A DNA stretch of 64,000 bases, from positions 1 through 64,000 of the forward strand of contig WHTQ01000007.1 in NCBI GenBank assembly GCA_009377645.1. Reading direction: 5' to 3'. Positions 15,180 through 24,836 of the stretch are shown piece after piece. This DNA is from Micromonosporaceae bacterium. Its GTDB lineage: Bacteria; Actinomycetota; Actinomycetes; Mycobacteriales; Micromonosporaceae. Made by a program: the position numbers and the translations under genes. The notes under the pieces are model-generated. The model was not told the DNA's origin and made no database searches. It saw only the letters and a program-made list of their open reading frames with translations. Every line of letters begins with the position of its first letter. Position 1 is the stretch's first letter.

Positions 15180-15350
15180 GTGCGCGCGAAACACCGTCGT
15201 CCCGGTCTCCATCCCGTAGACCTCGACGGGAGGGGGAGCGAACGGATCAGCCGTGGGTGTTCGGGCTCGCCGCCGAGCGTCCTCACGGGACTCGGCGACC
15301 CACCGTTGCGGGTCAGCGCCGGACTTCGACCGGTCTTCCCCCACAGCTTT
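15180..15350 (-). promoter_or_regulatory. cobalamin (AdoCbl-type) riboswitch
   Basis: Minus strand GGGGGAAGACCGGTCGAAGTCCGGCGCTGACCCGCAACGGTGGGTCGCC matches the conserved core (GGGAA..GGTG..AAGTCC.GCGCTGACCCGCAACGGTG); downstream B12-box-like GGGATGGAGACCGGGAC. Confidence 0.88.
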
Positions 15351-15478
15351 GCGTGCGATGTGCAGTTGTCGACACCAGACTTCCGGCCCGCCCGCGCTCT
15401 GTCAAGGGACAGAACGGACACTCGGCAACGTCACATTGCGGACCAGAACCGTCCGCTGCCCGTACTATCGTCCGGGCC

Positions 15479-15940
15479 ATGACAGTCTCGACGTTCCATC
15501 TCGCGGAGATCGACCCGGACAACGTCGCTGACGCCTGCCGGCTGGCGATCCGTCCGGAGCAGGAGCCGTATGTCGCCCCGGTCGCGTTCTCGCTCGCCGA
15601 GGCGTACGCCAATCCCCGGACCGCCTGGCCGCGGCTGGTCTACGACGGGGACCAGTTGGCCGCCTTCGTGATGGGCGGGTTCGACCCGGACTCGGAGGTC
15701 GACTTCTTCCGGGCCGGGATCTGGCGGCTCAACGTGGCCGCTGCCCACCAGGGCCGGGGCTGCGGCCGGTTCGCGGTTCAGGCCGTGCTCGACGAGGCCC
15801 GCCGCCGCGGTCAGCGCCGCGCGACCGTGCTGTGGAAGCCGGGCGAGCACAGCCCGGAGGGGTTCTACCTGCGGCTCGGGTTCCGCCCCACCGGCCGGGT
15901 GTTTCGCGGCGAGGTGGTCGGCGAGCTGTACCTCGACTGA
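15479..15940 (+). CDS. GNAT family N-acetyltransferase
   Basis: LNVAAAHQGRGCGRFAVQAVLDEARRRG...GFYLRLGFRPTGRVFRGEVVGELYL. Confidence 0.88.
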   Translation: MTVSTFHLAEIDPDNVADACRLAIRPEQEPYVAPVAFSLAEAYANPRTAWPRLVYDGDQLAAFVMGGFDPDSEVDFFRAGIWRLNVAAAHQGRGCGRFAVQAVLDEARRRGQRRATVLWKPGEHSPEGFYLRLGFRPTGRVFRGEVVGELYLD

Positions 15941-15987
15941 TCAACCACCGAGGGCGGATCACCGGCACTGCCGACCCGCCCATCGGC

Positions 15988-18486
15988 TCACCCGCCGCGC
16001 AGCTCGGCACCGGTGCGGCGCTCCGCCTCGGCGACCGCCGCGTCCCGGGCGGCCACCGCCTCCTCGGTGGTCAGGGTGCGGTCGCCGGCCCGGAAGGTCA
16101 GCGTGTACGCGAGCGACTTGCGCCCCTCGCCCAGCTGCGCACCGGCGTACACGTCGAACAGCCGCACCGACTCGAGCAGCTCGCCGGCGCCGTCGCGCAG
16201 CGCCGCCCGTACCTGCGCGGCCGGCGTGCCGGCGTCGACCAGCAGCGCCACGTCAATCATCGCCGGCGGGTACCCGGAGACCCGCGGTGCCGGGACCGGC
16301 GGCGGCAACGGGACCGCGTCCAGGTTCAGCTCCATGGCGCAGGTGCGCTTCGGCAGCTCCAGCGCCCCGCACGCCGCCGGGTGCAGCTCGCCGGCGTGGC
16401 CGACCACCGCGCCGTCCACCAGGATCTCGGCACACCGTCCGGGATGCCAGGGCTGGTAGGTCCCGGGCCGCACCGCCACCCGGTCACCGTCCGGCGCCAG
16501 CCCGGCGGCCGCCAGCACCGTCCGGGCCGCCTCGACCGCGTCGGCCCAGTCGGCCGGCCGGCCAGGTCCCCACCACCCGGCCGGGTCGCGGTCGCCGACC
16601 GCCACCACCGCCACGTGCCACGGCTGACCGGGCACGAACCGCTGCGCCTCGGCCAGCACCTCCGGGGGCGGACGGTCCGACACCGCCATCCGGGGCGGGG
16701 TCGCCCCGGCACCGCCGCGGGCCGGATGGAAGACCAGCCCGACCTCGTACAGGCCGATGTCCCGGGAGCCGTCCGGGATCCGCGCGAGGTTGCGCCGCAG
16801 GGTGGCCAGCAGCGGCGGCAGCAGGGTGGTGCGCAGCGCCGGTTCCTGCTGCGAGATCGGGTTGGCCAGCCGGACGGTCTCCCGGCGCGGGTCGTCGGCG
16901 CTGAGCCCGAGCGCGTCCCAGGCCGCCGGACCGACGAACGGGTAGCACAGCGCCTCCACGTACCCGGCCTCGGCCAGCGCCCGGGCCACCGTCCGGCGCC
17001 GCCGCTGGCCGGCGGTGAGCCCGGTCCCGGCCGGGGCGACCGGCAGCTCGCTCGGGATCTGGTCGTACCCGGCCAGCCGGGCCACCTCCTCGGCCAGGTC
17101 GGCCGGCTCGGTCAGGTCCGGGCGCCAGCTCGGCGGGGTGGCGGTCAGCCGGTTCCCGGCCACGCTCACCGTGCAGCCGACCTCGGCCAGCAGCTCCGCC
17201 ACCCGCTCCGGCGGGTACCGCACCCCGGCGGTCCGGGCCGGCAGGTCGACCGGGATCGTGACCGGCGCCGGCGCGGCGACCGTGTCGATGTCCCCGATCC
17301 GCGGGTCCGGCTCCCCCCCACCGTGGCGGGTCAGCAGCTCCACCGCCCGCTGCAGCGCGACCAGCGGCAGCTGCGGGTCCACCCCGCGCTCCCACCGCTT
17401 CGCCGCCTCGCTGGGCAGCTTGTGCCGGCGGGCGGTACGGGCGACCATCACCGGGTCCCAGTGCGCCGCCTCGAACAGCACGTTCCGGGAGTCCGACGTG
17501 ATCTCGCTGTTCGCGCCGCCCATCACGGCGGCCAGCGACACCGGCCCGCGGTCGTCGCAGATCACCATGTCCTCCGGGTCCAGCGACCGCCCCACACCGT
17601 CCAGTGTGGTCAGCTTCTCGCCGGGCGCCGCCCGCCGCACCACCAGCGGGCCGTGCAGCCGGTCCACGTCGAAGGCGTGCATCGGCTGGCCCAGCTCCAG
17701 CATCAGGTAGTTGGTGACGTCCACCGCCAGGCCCAGCGGCCGGACCCCGGCCAAAGTCAGCCGCCGCTGCAGCCAGGCCGGGCTGGCCGCGGCCGGGTCG
17801 ACGCCGTGGACCAACCGGGTGGCGAACCGGTCACAGCCGGCCGGGTCGTCCACCCGCACCGGGTACGCGGGTTCCTCGGTGGCGCCAGGCGCGTCGTGCG
17901 CGGCCGGGTCGCGGAACGGTACCCGCAGCGAGTGAGACAGCTCCCGGGCGATCCCGCGGACCGACAGGCAGTACCCGCGGTCCGGGGTGATCGCCAGCTC
18001 CACCACCACATCGGCCAGCCCGACCGCCGGCCGGGCGTCGGCGCCGACCGGCGGCGCGGTCTCCGGCGGCAGCACCAGGATGCCGGTGTGGTCGTCGCCG
18101 ATCCCCAGCTCCCGGGCCGAGCAGATCATGCCATCGGACACCCGCCCGTACGCGCTCCGGGCGCCGACCTCGAGCCCCCCCGGCAGCACCCCGCCGGGCA
18201 GGATCACCGGCACCAGGTCGCCGGCGGCGAAGTTGCTGGCACCGCAGATGATCCCGCGGGGGCTGTCCTCGCCGACGTCAACCCAGCAGTAGCGGATCGG
18301 CTTCTTGAACCCGGTCAGCTCCTCGATCTCGCTGACCCGGCCGATCACCAGCGGCCCGGTGACGGTGGCCGCCAGGTCGGTGATCTCCTCCACCTCCAGC
18401 CCCACCTTGACCAGCGCCGGCTCCAGCACCGCCGGGTCGGTGGGAGCATCGACATACTCCCGCAGCCAGGACACGGGCACCCGCAT
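15988..18486 (-). CDS. pheT: phenylalanyl-tRNA synthetase beta subunit
   Basis: MRVPVSWLREYVD; VIGRVSEIEELTGFKKPIRYC; tRNA-binding, B3/B4 and FDX-ACB regions. Confidence 0.97.
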   Translation of the reverse strand: MRVPVSWLREYVDAPTDPAVLEPALVKVGLEVEEITDLAATVTGPLVIGRVSEIEELTGFKKPIRYCWVDVGEDSPRGIICGASNFAAGDLVPVILPGGVLPGGLEVGARSAYGRVSDGMICSARELGIGDDHTGILVLPPETAPPVGADARPAVGLADVVVELAITPDRGYCLSVRGIARELSHSLRVPFRDPAAHDAPGATEEPAYPVRVDDPAGCDRFATRLVHGVDPAAASPAWLQRRLTLAGVRPLGLAVDVTNYLMLELGQPMHAFDVDRLHGPLVVRRAAPGEKLTTLDGVGRSLDPEDMVICDDRGPVSLAAVMGGANSEITSDSRNVLFEAAHWDPVMVARTARRHKLPSEAAKRWERGVDPQLPLVALQRAVELLTRHGGGEPDPRIGDIDTVAAPAPVTIPVDLPARTAGVRYPPERVAELLAEVGCTVSVAGNRLTATPPSWRPDLTEPADLAEEVARLAGYDQIPSELPVAPAGTGLTAGQRRRRTVARALAEAGYVEALCYPFVGPAAWDALGLSADDPRRETVRLANPISQQEPALRTTLLPPLLATLRRNLARIPDGSRDIGLYEVGLVFHPARGGAGATPPRMAVSDRPPPEVLAEAQRFVPGQPWHVAVVAVGDRDPAGWWGPGRPADWADAVEAARTVLAAAGLAPDGDRVAVRPGTYQPWHPGRCAEILVDGAVVGHAGELHPAACGALELPKRTCAMELNLDAVPLPPPVPAPRVSGYPPAMIDVALLVDAGTPAAQVRAALRDGAGELLESVRLFDVYAGAQLGEGRKSLAYTLTFRAGDRTLTTEEAVAARDAAVAEAERRTGAELRGG

Positions 18487-18489
18487 CGA

Positions 18490-19629
<1,140 letters not shown>

Positions 19630-19730
19630 CTACCGGGGCGGTCACGCGCCCGAGTCGCCGGCACCGGCTGGCTGGCACGCGGCTGGGCCACCGCCCACCG
19701 GCATCGGAGAGGTCTGAACGCAGAAGGAGG

Positions 19731-19784
19731 TCAGCCCCGCCCGCCACCGGCGGGCCGGCTAAACAGGAAGCGGTGACGTGTCAT
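19731..19784 (-). promoter_or_regulatory. candidate leader peptide MTRHRFLFSRPAGGGRG upstream of pheST
   Basis: Short ORF with GGAGGAA upstream, ATG overlapping the preceding stop (ATGA), two Phe codons and a GCCCGCC-GGT-GGCGGGC hairpin over its 3' part. Confidence 0.4.
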
Positions 19785-20620
19785 CTGACAGGTTCCTCCG
19801 GACGGTGCGCTCTGGCAGAAGCGTACAGGCAGACCGCGGCGGCCGCACCCAGGTTAAGGCTCTCGGCGCGGCCGTGGATCGGCACCCGGACCCGGAAGTC
19901 CGCGGCGGTGGCCAGCGGCGGTGGCAGCCCGTGCGCCTCGGAGCCGAACAGCCAGGCGGTCGGTGCCGCCAGCGCACCGGTGTCGGCCAGCCCTTCCAGG
20001 TCGGTCTCCCCAGCCGCGGTCGCCGCCAGCACCCGCCAGCCACCGTCCCGCAACGCGCCGACCACCCCCGCCGGGTCCGGGTGGCGGACCACCTCGACGT
20101 GGAACAGGCTGCCGGCCGACGCCCGGACGCACTTGCCGTTGTACGGGTCGACCGCGGCGCCGGCGAACACCACCGCCCCGGCGCCGGCCGCGTCCGCGGT
20201 CCGCAGCACCGTCCCGGCGTTGCCCGGTTCGCGAACGTCCGCCAGCACCGCCACCAGCCGGGGGCGGCCGACGAGCACCCGGTCCAGCGGCCGGTCGAGC
20301 TGGTGGCAGACGGCGACCAGGCCCTGCGGGGTGACCGCCTCGGCAAGCACCGCGACCGCGTCGCCGGTCACCGGCGAGACCGGTACCCCGGTGGACCGGG
20401 CGGTGGTCACCAGCCCGGCGTGCCGCTGGGACGCCTCGGCGGTGACGAACAGCTCCCGCACCGTCCCCGGCCGGGCCAGCGCCTCCTGGACCGCCCGCGG
20501 CCCCTCGGCCAGGAACCGCCCGGTGGCGTCCCGCTCCCGGCGGCGGCGCAGCCGGGCCGCAGCAACGACCCGGGGGGTCCGCCGGGTGAACGGCTCCTCC
20601 CCGGGTCGCGGCCGGACCAC
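19781..20620 (-). CDS. TrmH/SpoU family RNA methyltransferase
   Basis: VLADVREPGNAGTVLRTADAAGAGAVVF; WLFGSEAHGLP; VPIHGRAESLNLGAAAAVCLY. Confidence 0.93.
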   Translation of the reverse strand: MVRPRPGEEPFTRRTPRVVAAARLRRRRERDATGRFLAEGPRAVQEALARPGTVRELFVTAEASQRHAGLVTTARSTGVPVSPVTGDAVAVLAEAVTPQGLVAVCHQLDRPLDRVLVGRPRLVAVLADVREPGNAGTVLRTADAAGAGAVVFAGAAVDPYNGKCVRASAGSLFHVEVVRHPDPAGVVGALRDGGWRVLAATAAGETDLEGLADTGALAAPTAWLFGSEAHGLPPPLATAADFRVRVPIHGRAESLNLGAAAAVCLYASARAHRPEEPVR

Positions 20621-20625
20621 CTCGG

Positions 20626-21027
20626 TCAGCCGGTGCCGGCCTGGCCGGCGGCTCCACTCCCGCCCGCGTCGGCCGCGACCGCGGCCCGGGCGGTGGCGGC
20701 CAGCGCGGTGAACGCCGCGGCGTCCCGCACCGCCAGGTCAGCGAGGATCTTGCGGTCGACCTCCACCCCGGCCAGCCGCAGTCCCTGGATCAGCCGGTTG
20801 TAGGTCATCCCGTTGGCGCGGGCGCCGGCGTTGATCCGGGTGATCCAGAGCCGGCGGAACTCGCCCTTGCGGTCCTTGCGGTCGCGGTAGGCGTACTGCA
20901 TTGAGTGGAGCATCTGCTCCTTGGCCTTGCGATACACCCGGGAGCGCTGGCCGCGGTAGCCCTTGGCACTCTCCAGGACCGCGCGGCGCTTCTTGTGCGC
21001 GTTCAATGCCCGCTTGACGCGTGCCAT
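20626..21027 (-). CDS. rplT: 50S ribosomal protein L20
   Basis: [38 protein letters not shown]. Confidence 0.97.
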   Translation of the reverse strand: MARVKRALNAHKKRRAVLESAKGYRGQRSRVYRKAKEQMLHSMQYAYRDRKDRKGEFRRLWITRINAGARANGMTYNRLIQGLRLAGVEVDRKILADLAVRDAAAFTALAATARAAVAADAGGSGAAGQAGTG

Positions 21028-21057
21028 GTCTCGAAAGCTCCTTACTCTCCCGGGGCG

Positions 21058-21252
21058 TCAGCGGCCCAGCAGCTTCTTGACCCGCTTGGTGTCGGCCTTG
21101 GACACGTCGACCGTGCCAGCCAGCCGGCGCTTACGACGCGAGGACTTGACCTCCAGCTTGTGCCGGCGGTTGGCCTGCTCCTTGATGACCTTGCCGCCGC
21201 CGGTGACCCGGGCGCGTTTGCCCATCCCGGAATGGCTCTTCATCTTCGGCAC
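21058..21252 (-). CDS. rpmI: 50S ribosomal protein L35
   Basis: MPKMKSHSGMGKRARVTGGGKV. Confidence 0.97.
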   Translation of the reverse strand: MPKMKSHSGMGKRARVTGGGKVIKEQANRRHKLEVKSSRRKRRLAGTVDVSKADTKRVKKLLGR

Positions 21253-21328
21253 GTGAACGCTTCTCCTGTTCGTTTGCGCGGGCCGCTCGATCGCGAGCTT
21301 CGGTCCGCTGCGCCCGCGGGCGGCCCGG

Positions 21329-21862
21329 TCATTCTCTGCTCGCGGCCTTCGTGCTCCGGTGTGGCGCGAGCACCATGATCATGTTTCGGCCGTCCTGCTT
21401 CGGTGCGGCCTCCACGAACCCGAGCTCCGCGACCTCGTCGGACAGCCGCCGCAGCAGCCGTAGCCCTAGCTCTGGGCGGCTCTGCTCGCGGCCCCGGAAC
21501 ATGATCGTCACCTTGACCTTGTCGCCCGCCCGCAGGAACCGCACGACGTGACCCTTCTTGGTCTCGTAGTCGTTGGTATCGATCTTCGGCCGGAGCTTCA
21601 TCTCCTTGATGACGGTCTGCTGCTGGTTGCGCCGGGCCTCCCGGGCCTTGAGCGCACTCTCGTACTTGAACTTCCCGAAGTCCATGAGCTTGCACACGGG
21701 CGGGCGGGCCATGGGTGCCACCTCGACCAGGTCCAGATCGACATCCGCTGCCAGCTGCAGGGCCCGCTCCAGCGGGACGATGCCCACCTGCTCGCTCTCC
21801 GGGCCGACCAACCGGACCTCCCGAGCCCGGATCTGATCGTTGATGCGTGGATCGACGCTGAT
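21329..21862 (-). CDS. infC: translation initiation factor IF-3
   Basis: [35 protein letters not shown]; start inferred as ATC at 21862-21860 behind GAGGAGG. Confidence 0.93.
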   Translation of the reverse strand: MSVDPRINDQIRAREVRLVGPESEQVGIVPLERALQLAADVDLDLVEVAPMARPPVCKLMDFGKFKYESALKAREARRNQQQTVIKEMKLRPKIDTNDYETKKGHVVRFLRAGDKVKVTIMFRGREQSRPELGLRLLRRLSDEVAELGFVEAAPKQDGRNMIMVLAPHRSTKAASRE

Positions 21863-21908
21863 GTGGCCTCCTCGTGGTGGTGTCAACAGTGCGCGACCAG
21901 AAGCGGAA

Positions 21909-21931
21909 GGCCCCGGCAGCTTGCCGGGGCC
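21909..21931 (-). terminator. strong hairpin in infC leader (attenuator/terminator-like)
   Basis: GGCCCCGGCA-AGC/GCT-TGCCGGGGCC, 10-bp perfect stem with 3-nt loop, about 50 nt upstream of the infC start. Confidence 0.5.
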
Positions 21932-22102
21932 CGCTCGACCGGTCGGCACGCCAGCGGCGCGCACGCACGCGACTCGATCGCGTGGACCGGACCCGGCCGC
22001 CGGGGCAGCACGGGTGGGAGCGGGCGCTCCACTTCAGGACACTGCCGCAGGGCGCGACAGTGCGGTCGACTCGGACAAGTGTAACGCATCCGCCGGTGCC
22101 GG

Positions 22103-22588
22103 TCAGGACCCGGCCTGCTGGCCGTCCTCGGGCGCGGTCCGCTGCCGGTAGGCGGCGTGCCGGGCACGCAGGGCACGGACCGCCGCGACCGCGTGCTGCC
22201 GGTCCACCGCCTGCACCGCCAGCACGCCGACCACCTCGTCGTCCGGCAGCTCCAGGGTGGCCCAGGAGGCACCCCGGTCGAACCGGACCGCCCGGACCAG
22301 CCCCCACGACACCTCGCACCCGCCCACGATGTTCCGCACCCGGACCCGCTCCGCGTCCGCCTCCACCAGCGGCCGGGTAAGCGTGAGCAGCCCGGCCGCC
22401 CCGATCACCCCGAGCCCGACCATGCCCACCCGGTCGGCCAGGCCGAACACCGCCGGGGTGCCGTCGATCGGGCCGCTGAGCGCCGCCGCGAGCCCGGCTG
22501 ACGCCAGCAGCGTCACCGCCGCGGCCACCCAGGCCACCACCCGGATCCGGCGGGGCCGGAACCGGACCGGCGGAAGCGGCTCGCTCAC
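22103..22588 (-). CDS. membrane-anchored PH-domain-like protein
   Basis: Two TM helices, then VEADAERVRVRNIVGGCEVSWGLVRAVRFDRGASWATLELPDDEVVGVLAVQ. Confidence 0.75.
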   Translation of the reverse strand: MSEPLPPVRFRPRRIRVVAWVAAAVTLLASAGLAAALSGPIDGTPAVFGLADRVGMVGLGVIGAAGLLTLTRPLVEADAERVRVRNIVGGCEVSWGLVRAVRFDRGASWATLELPDDEVVGVLAVQAVDRQHAVAAVRALRARHAAYRQRTAPEDGQQAGS

Positions 22589-22610
22589 TCCTGCGAGTCT
22601 GGCACAGCGC

Positions 22611-23456
22611 TCAGAGCCGGCAGGCGTGGATGTCGGTCACCAGGATCGCCCGGGCGCCCAGCTCGTAGAGCTCGTCCATGATCCGGTGCACCTCCGCCCG
22701 GCGTACCATCGCCTGCACCGCCACCCACCCCTCCCGGTGCAGCGGCGAGATGGTCGGCGACTCGATCCCCGGCGTGAGGGAGCAGGCGGCCTCCAGCCGG
22801 TCGGCGGGCACGTCGTACGCGACCATCACATACTGCCTCGCCACCAGCACCCCTTGCAGCCGCCGCTGCAACTGGGCCAGCGCCCCGTCGGCCGGCCGGT
22901 CCGGCCCGCCGATCAGCACCGCCGTGCTCTGCAGCACCGGCTCCCCGACCGGCACCAGCCCGGCCTGCCGCAGGGTCGCGCCGGTCTGCACCACGTCCGC
23001 GATCACGTCGGCCACCCCCAGCCGGACCGCGTTCTCCACCGCGCCGTCCAGCCGGACCACCGCCGCCTCGATCCCATGCGCGGCCAGGTGGGCGCCGACC
23101 ACCCCCGGGTACGCGGTGGCGATCCGCCGGCCGGACAGCTGCCCGATCTCCGAGACGGTCTCCGGCCGGGCCGCGAACCGGAACGTCGCCGCCCCGAAGC
23201 CCAGGTCCAGCAGCTCCACCGCCGGACCGCCGGCGTCGACCAGCAGATCCCGCCCGGTGATCCCGAGCGGCAGGTCGCCCGAGCCCACGTAGGTGGCGAT
23301 GTCACGCGGGCGCAGGTAGAAGAACTCGACGTCGTTGTCCGGGTCGCGGCAGATCAGCTCCCGGTCGTCGTTGCGCTGCCGGTAGCCCGCCTCGCGCAGC
23401 ATCTGCGCGGCGGCTCCGGCCAGGGTTCCCTTGTTGGGCACGGCGATCCGCAACAT
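22611..23456 (-). CDS. hisG: ATP phosphoribosyltransferase
   Basis: MLRIAVPNKGTLAGAAAQMLREAGY; ADVIADVVQTGATLRQAGL; C-terminal regulatory domain. Confidence 0.96.
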   Translation of the reverse strand: MLRIAVPNKGTLAGAAAQMLREAGYRQRNDDRELICRDPDNDVEFFYLRPRDIATYVGSGDLPLGITGRDLLVDAGGPAVELLDLGFGAATFRFAARPETVSEIGQLSGRRIATAYPGVVGAHLAAHGIEAAVVRLDGAVENAVRLGVADVIADVVQTGATLRQAGLVPVGEPVLQSTAVLIGGPDRPADGALAQLQRRLQGVLVARQYVMVAYDVPADRLEAACSLTPGIESPTISPLHREGWVAVQAMVRRAEVHRIMDELYELGARAILVTDIHACRL

Positions 23457-23501
23457 CTCTGGTACTCCCGTCGGTGGGTCGGCTCGGTGGCGGGTGGGGA
23501 G

Positions 23502-23771
23502 CTAGAGATGTCGGTACACGTCCGCGAGCTCTAGGCCGGTGGCCAGCATCAGCACCTGGGTCCGGTAGAGCAGCTGGGAGATCTCCTCGGCGGCGCGGTC
23601 CGGCCCCTCGTGCTCGGCCGCCATCCACGCCTCGGCCGCCTCCTCCACAACCTTCTTCCCGACCGCGTGCACGCCGCCGTCCAGCGCCGCGACCGTCCCG
23701 GACCCGGGGGTCCGGGCCTCGGCCTTGGCCCGCAGCTCGGCGAACAGCTCGTCGAAGGTCTTCACAGGCAC
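23502..23771 (-). CDS. hisE: phosphoribosyl-ATP diphosphatase
   Basis: [20 protein letters not shown]...[37 protein letters not shown]. Confidence 0.94.
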   Translation of the reverse strand: MPVKTFDELFAELRAKAEARTPGSGTVAALDGGVHAVGKKVVEEAAEAWMAAEHEGPDRAAEEISQLLYRTQVLMLATGLELADVYRHL

Positions 23772-23883
23772 CCATTCTGGCAGAGCCGCTGATACGGCTC
23801 CGGCGTGGCATGCTGAGCTGGCCCCCCTGCCCCGACCTGGTCGAACGTCGGTAATCGCCCAGCAAGGCGGTCGACGATCCAGG

Positions 23884-24135
23884 TCACGCCACCCGCCGCT
23901 GCCCGCCGCCCGGTCCGCGCGCCCACTCCCGGACTCGCTGGCGGGTGACGGCCGTCAACGTGGGATATAGGTTGTCGAACCGAACCCGCATCGGCGCCAC
24001 CGTCGCCCGGTGGTTCGGCCCCTCAGCCACCGCCTGCAACGGCCAGTCCTGGTCCGGACCCTGCGAGATCTCGATGGTGGTCGCGGCGACGGTAGCCTGT
24101 TGAGCGCCGCTGGCCACCACGCTGGTACCGCGCAT
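23884..24135 (-). CDS. hypothetical protein, possibly frameshifted or truncated
   Basis: [63 protein letters not shown]; overlaps another ORF (24023-24244) with plausible N-terminus in a different frame. Confidence 0.35.
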   Translation of the reverse strand: MRGTSVVASGAQQATVAATTIEISQGPDQDWPLQAVAEGPNHRATVAPMRVRFDNLYPTLTAVTRQRVREWARGPGGGQRRVA

Positions 24136-24275
24136 CCAGATCAGCGGGTAGCTGCGACGCTTCGGTGACCGGCTCGGGCACGACTGACCCCTCAGGTGGA
24201 TCTCCGTCCCAGTCTGCCAGGCGCAGGCGCCTGGTGTCGCTCACCGGGCCGCATACTCCTGGCCGGCCCCACAGG

Positions 24276-24752
24276 CTACGTGGCGGCGACCACCTGCAGG
24301 GCCAGGGCGGCGTCCAGCGCGGCGATCGTGGCCGACCAGCCCTTGTCCTCGGTGGCGCCTGGCCCGCCGGCCCGGTCGGCCGCCTGGGCGAGCGAGTCCA
24401 CGGTCAGCACGCCGTGCGCCACCGGCGTGGACTCGTCCAGCGCCACCCGGGTCAGGCCGTCGGTGACCGACCGGCACACGTAGTCGAAGTGCGCCGTCTC
24501 ACCGCGTACCACCACGCCCAGGGCGACCACCGCGTCACAGCGACGGGCCAGCGCCTGCGCCACCACCGGCAGCTCCACCGCGCCGCTGACCCGGGCGGTG
24601 ACCAGCCCGGCCACCCCGCAGGCCCGGCCGGCCGCCTCCGCCCGCCCGAGCATCCGGTCGGTCAGCTCGGCGTGCCAGCGGGTGGCCGCCACCCCCAGCA
24701 CCAGCCCGGCCGCGTCCACCGGCGCCGACTCGGGTTCCCCGGAACCACTCAC
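24276..24752 (-). CDS. ribH: 6,7-dimethyl-8-ribityllumazine synthase
   Basis: ALGVVVRGETAHFDYVCRSVTDGLTRVALDESTPVAHGVLTVDS. Confidence 0.95.
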   Translation of the reverse strand: MSGSGEPESAPVDAAGLVLGVAATRWHAELTDRMLGRAEAAGRACGVAGLVTARVSGAVELPVVAQALARRCDAVVALGVVVRGETAHFDYVCRSVTDGLTRVALDESTPVAHGVLTVDSLAQAADRAGGPGATEDKGWSATIAALDAALALQVVAAT

Positions 24753-24789
24753 GCTGCAACCTCCGCTTGGGCCGTTTGACCACTCGGCT

Positions 24790-24836
24790 CCGCTGGCGCT
24801 CCGCCTCGCTGACGGCCCTCGCTCACGCTAGGCCCT
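24790..24836 (-). repeat. REP-like sequence overlapping the ribBA stop
   Basis: Minus strand CTAGCGTGAGCGAGGGCCGTCAGCGAGGCGGAGCGCCAGCGGAGC; resembles AGCGAGGCGTAGCGCAGCGAAGCC at 32550-32745. Confidence 0.45.
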
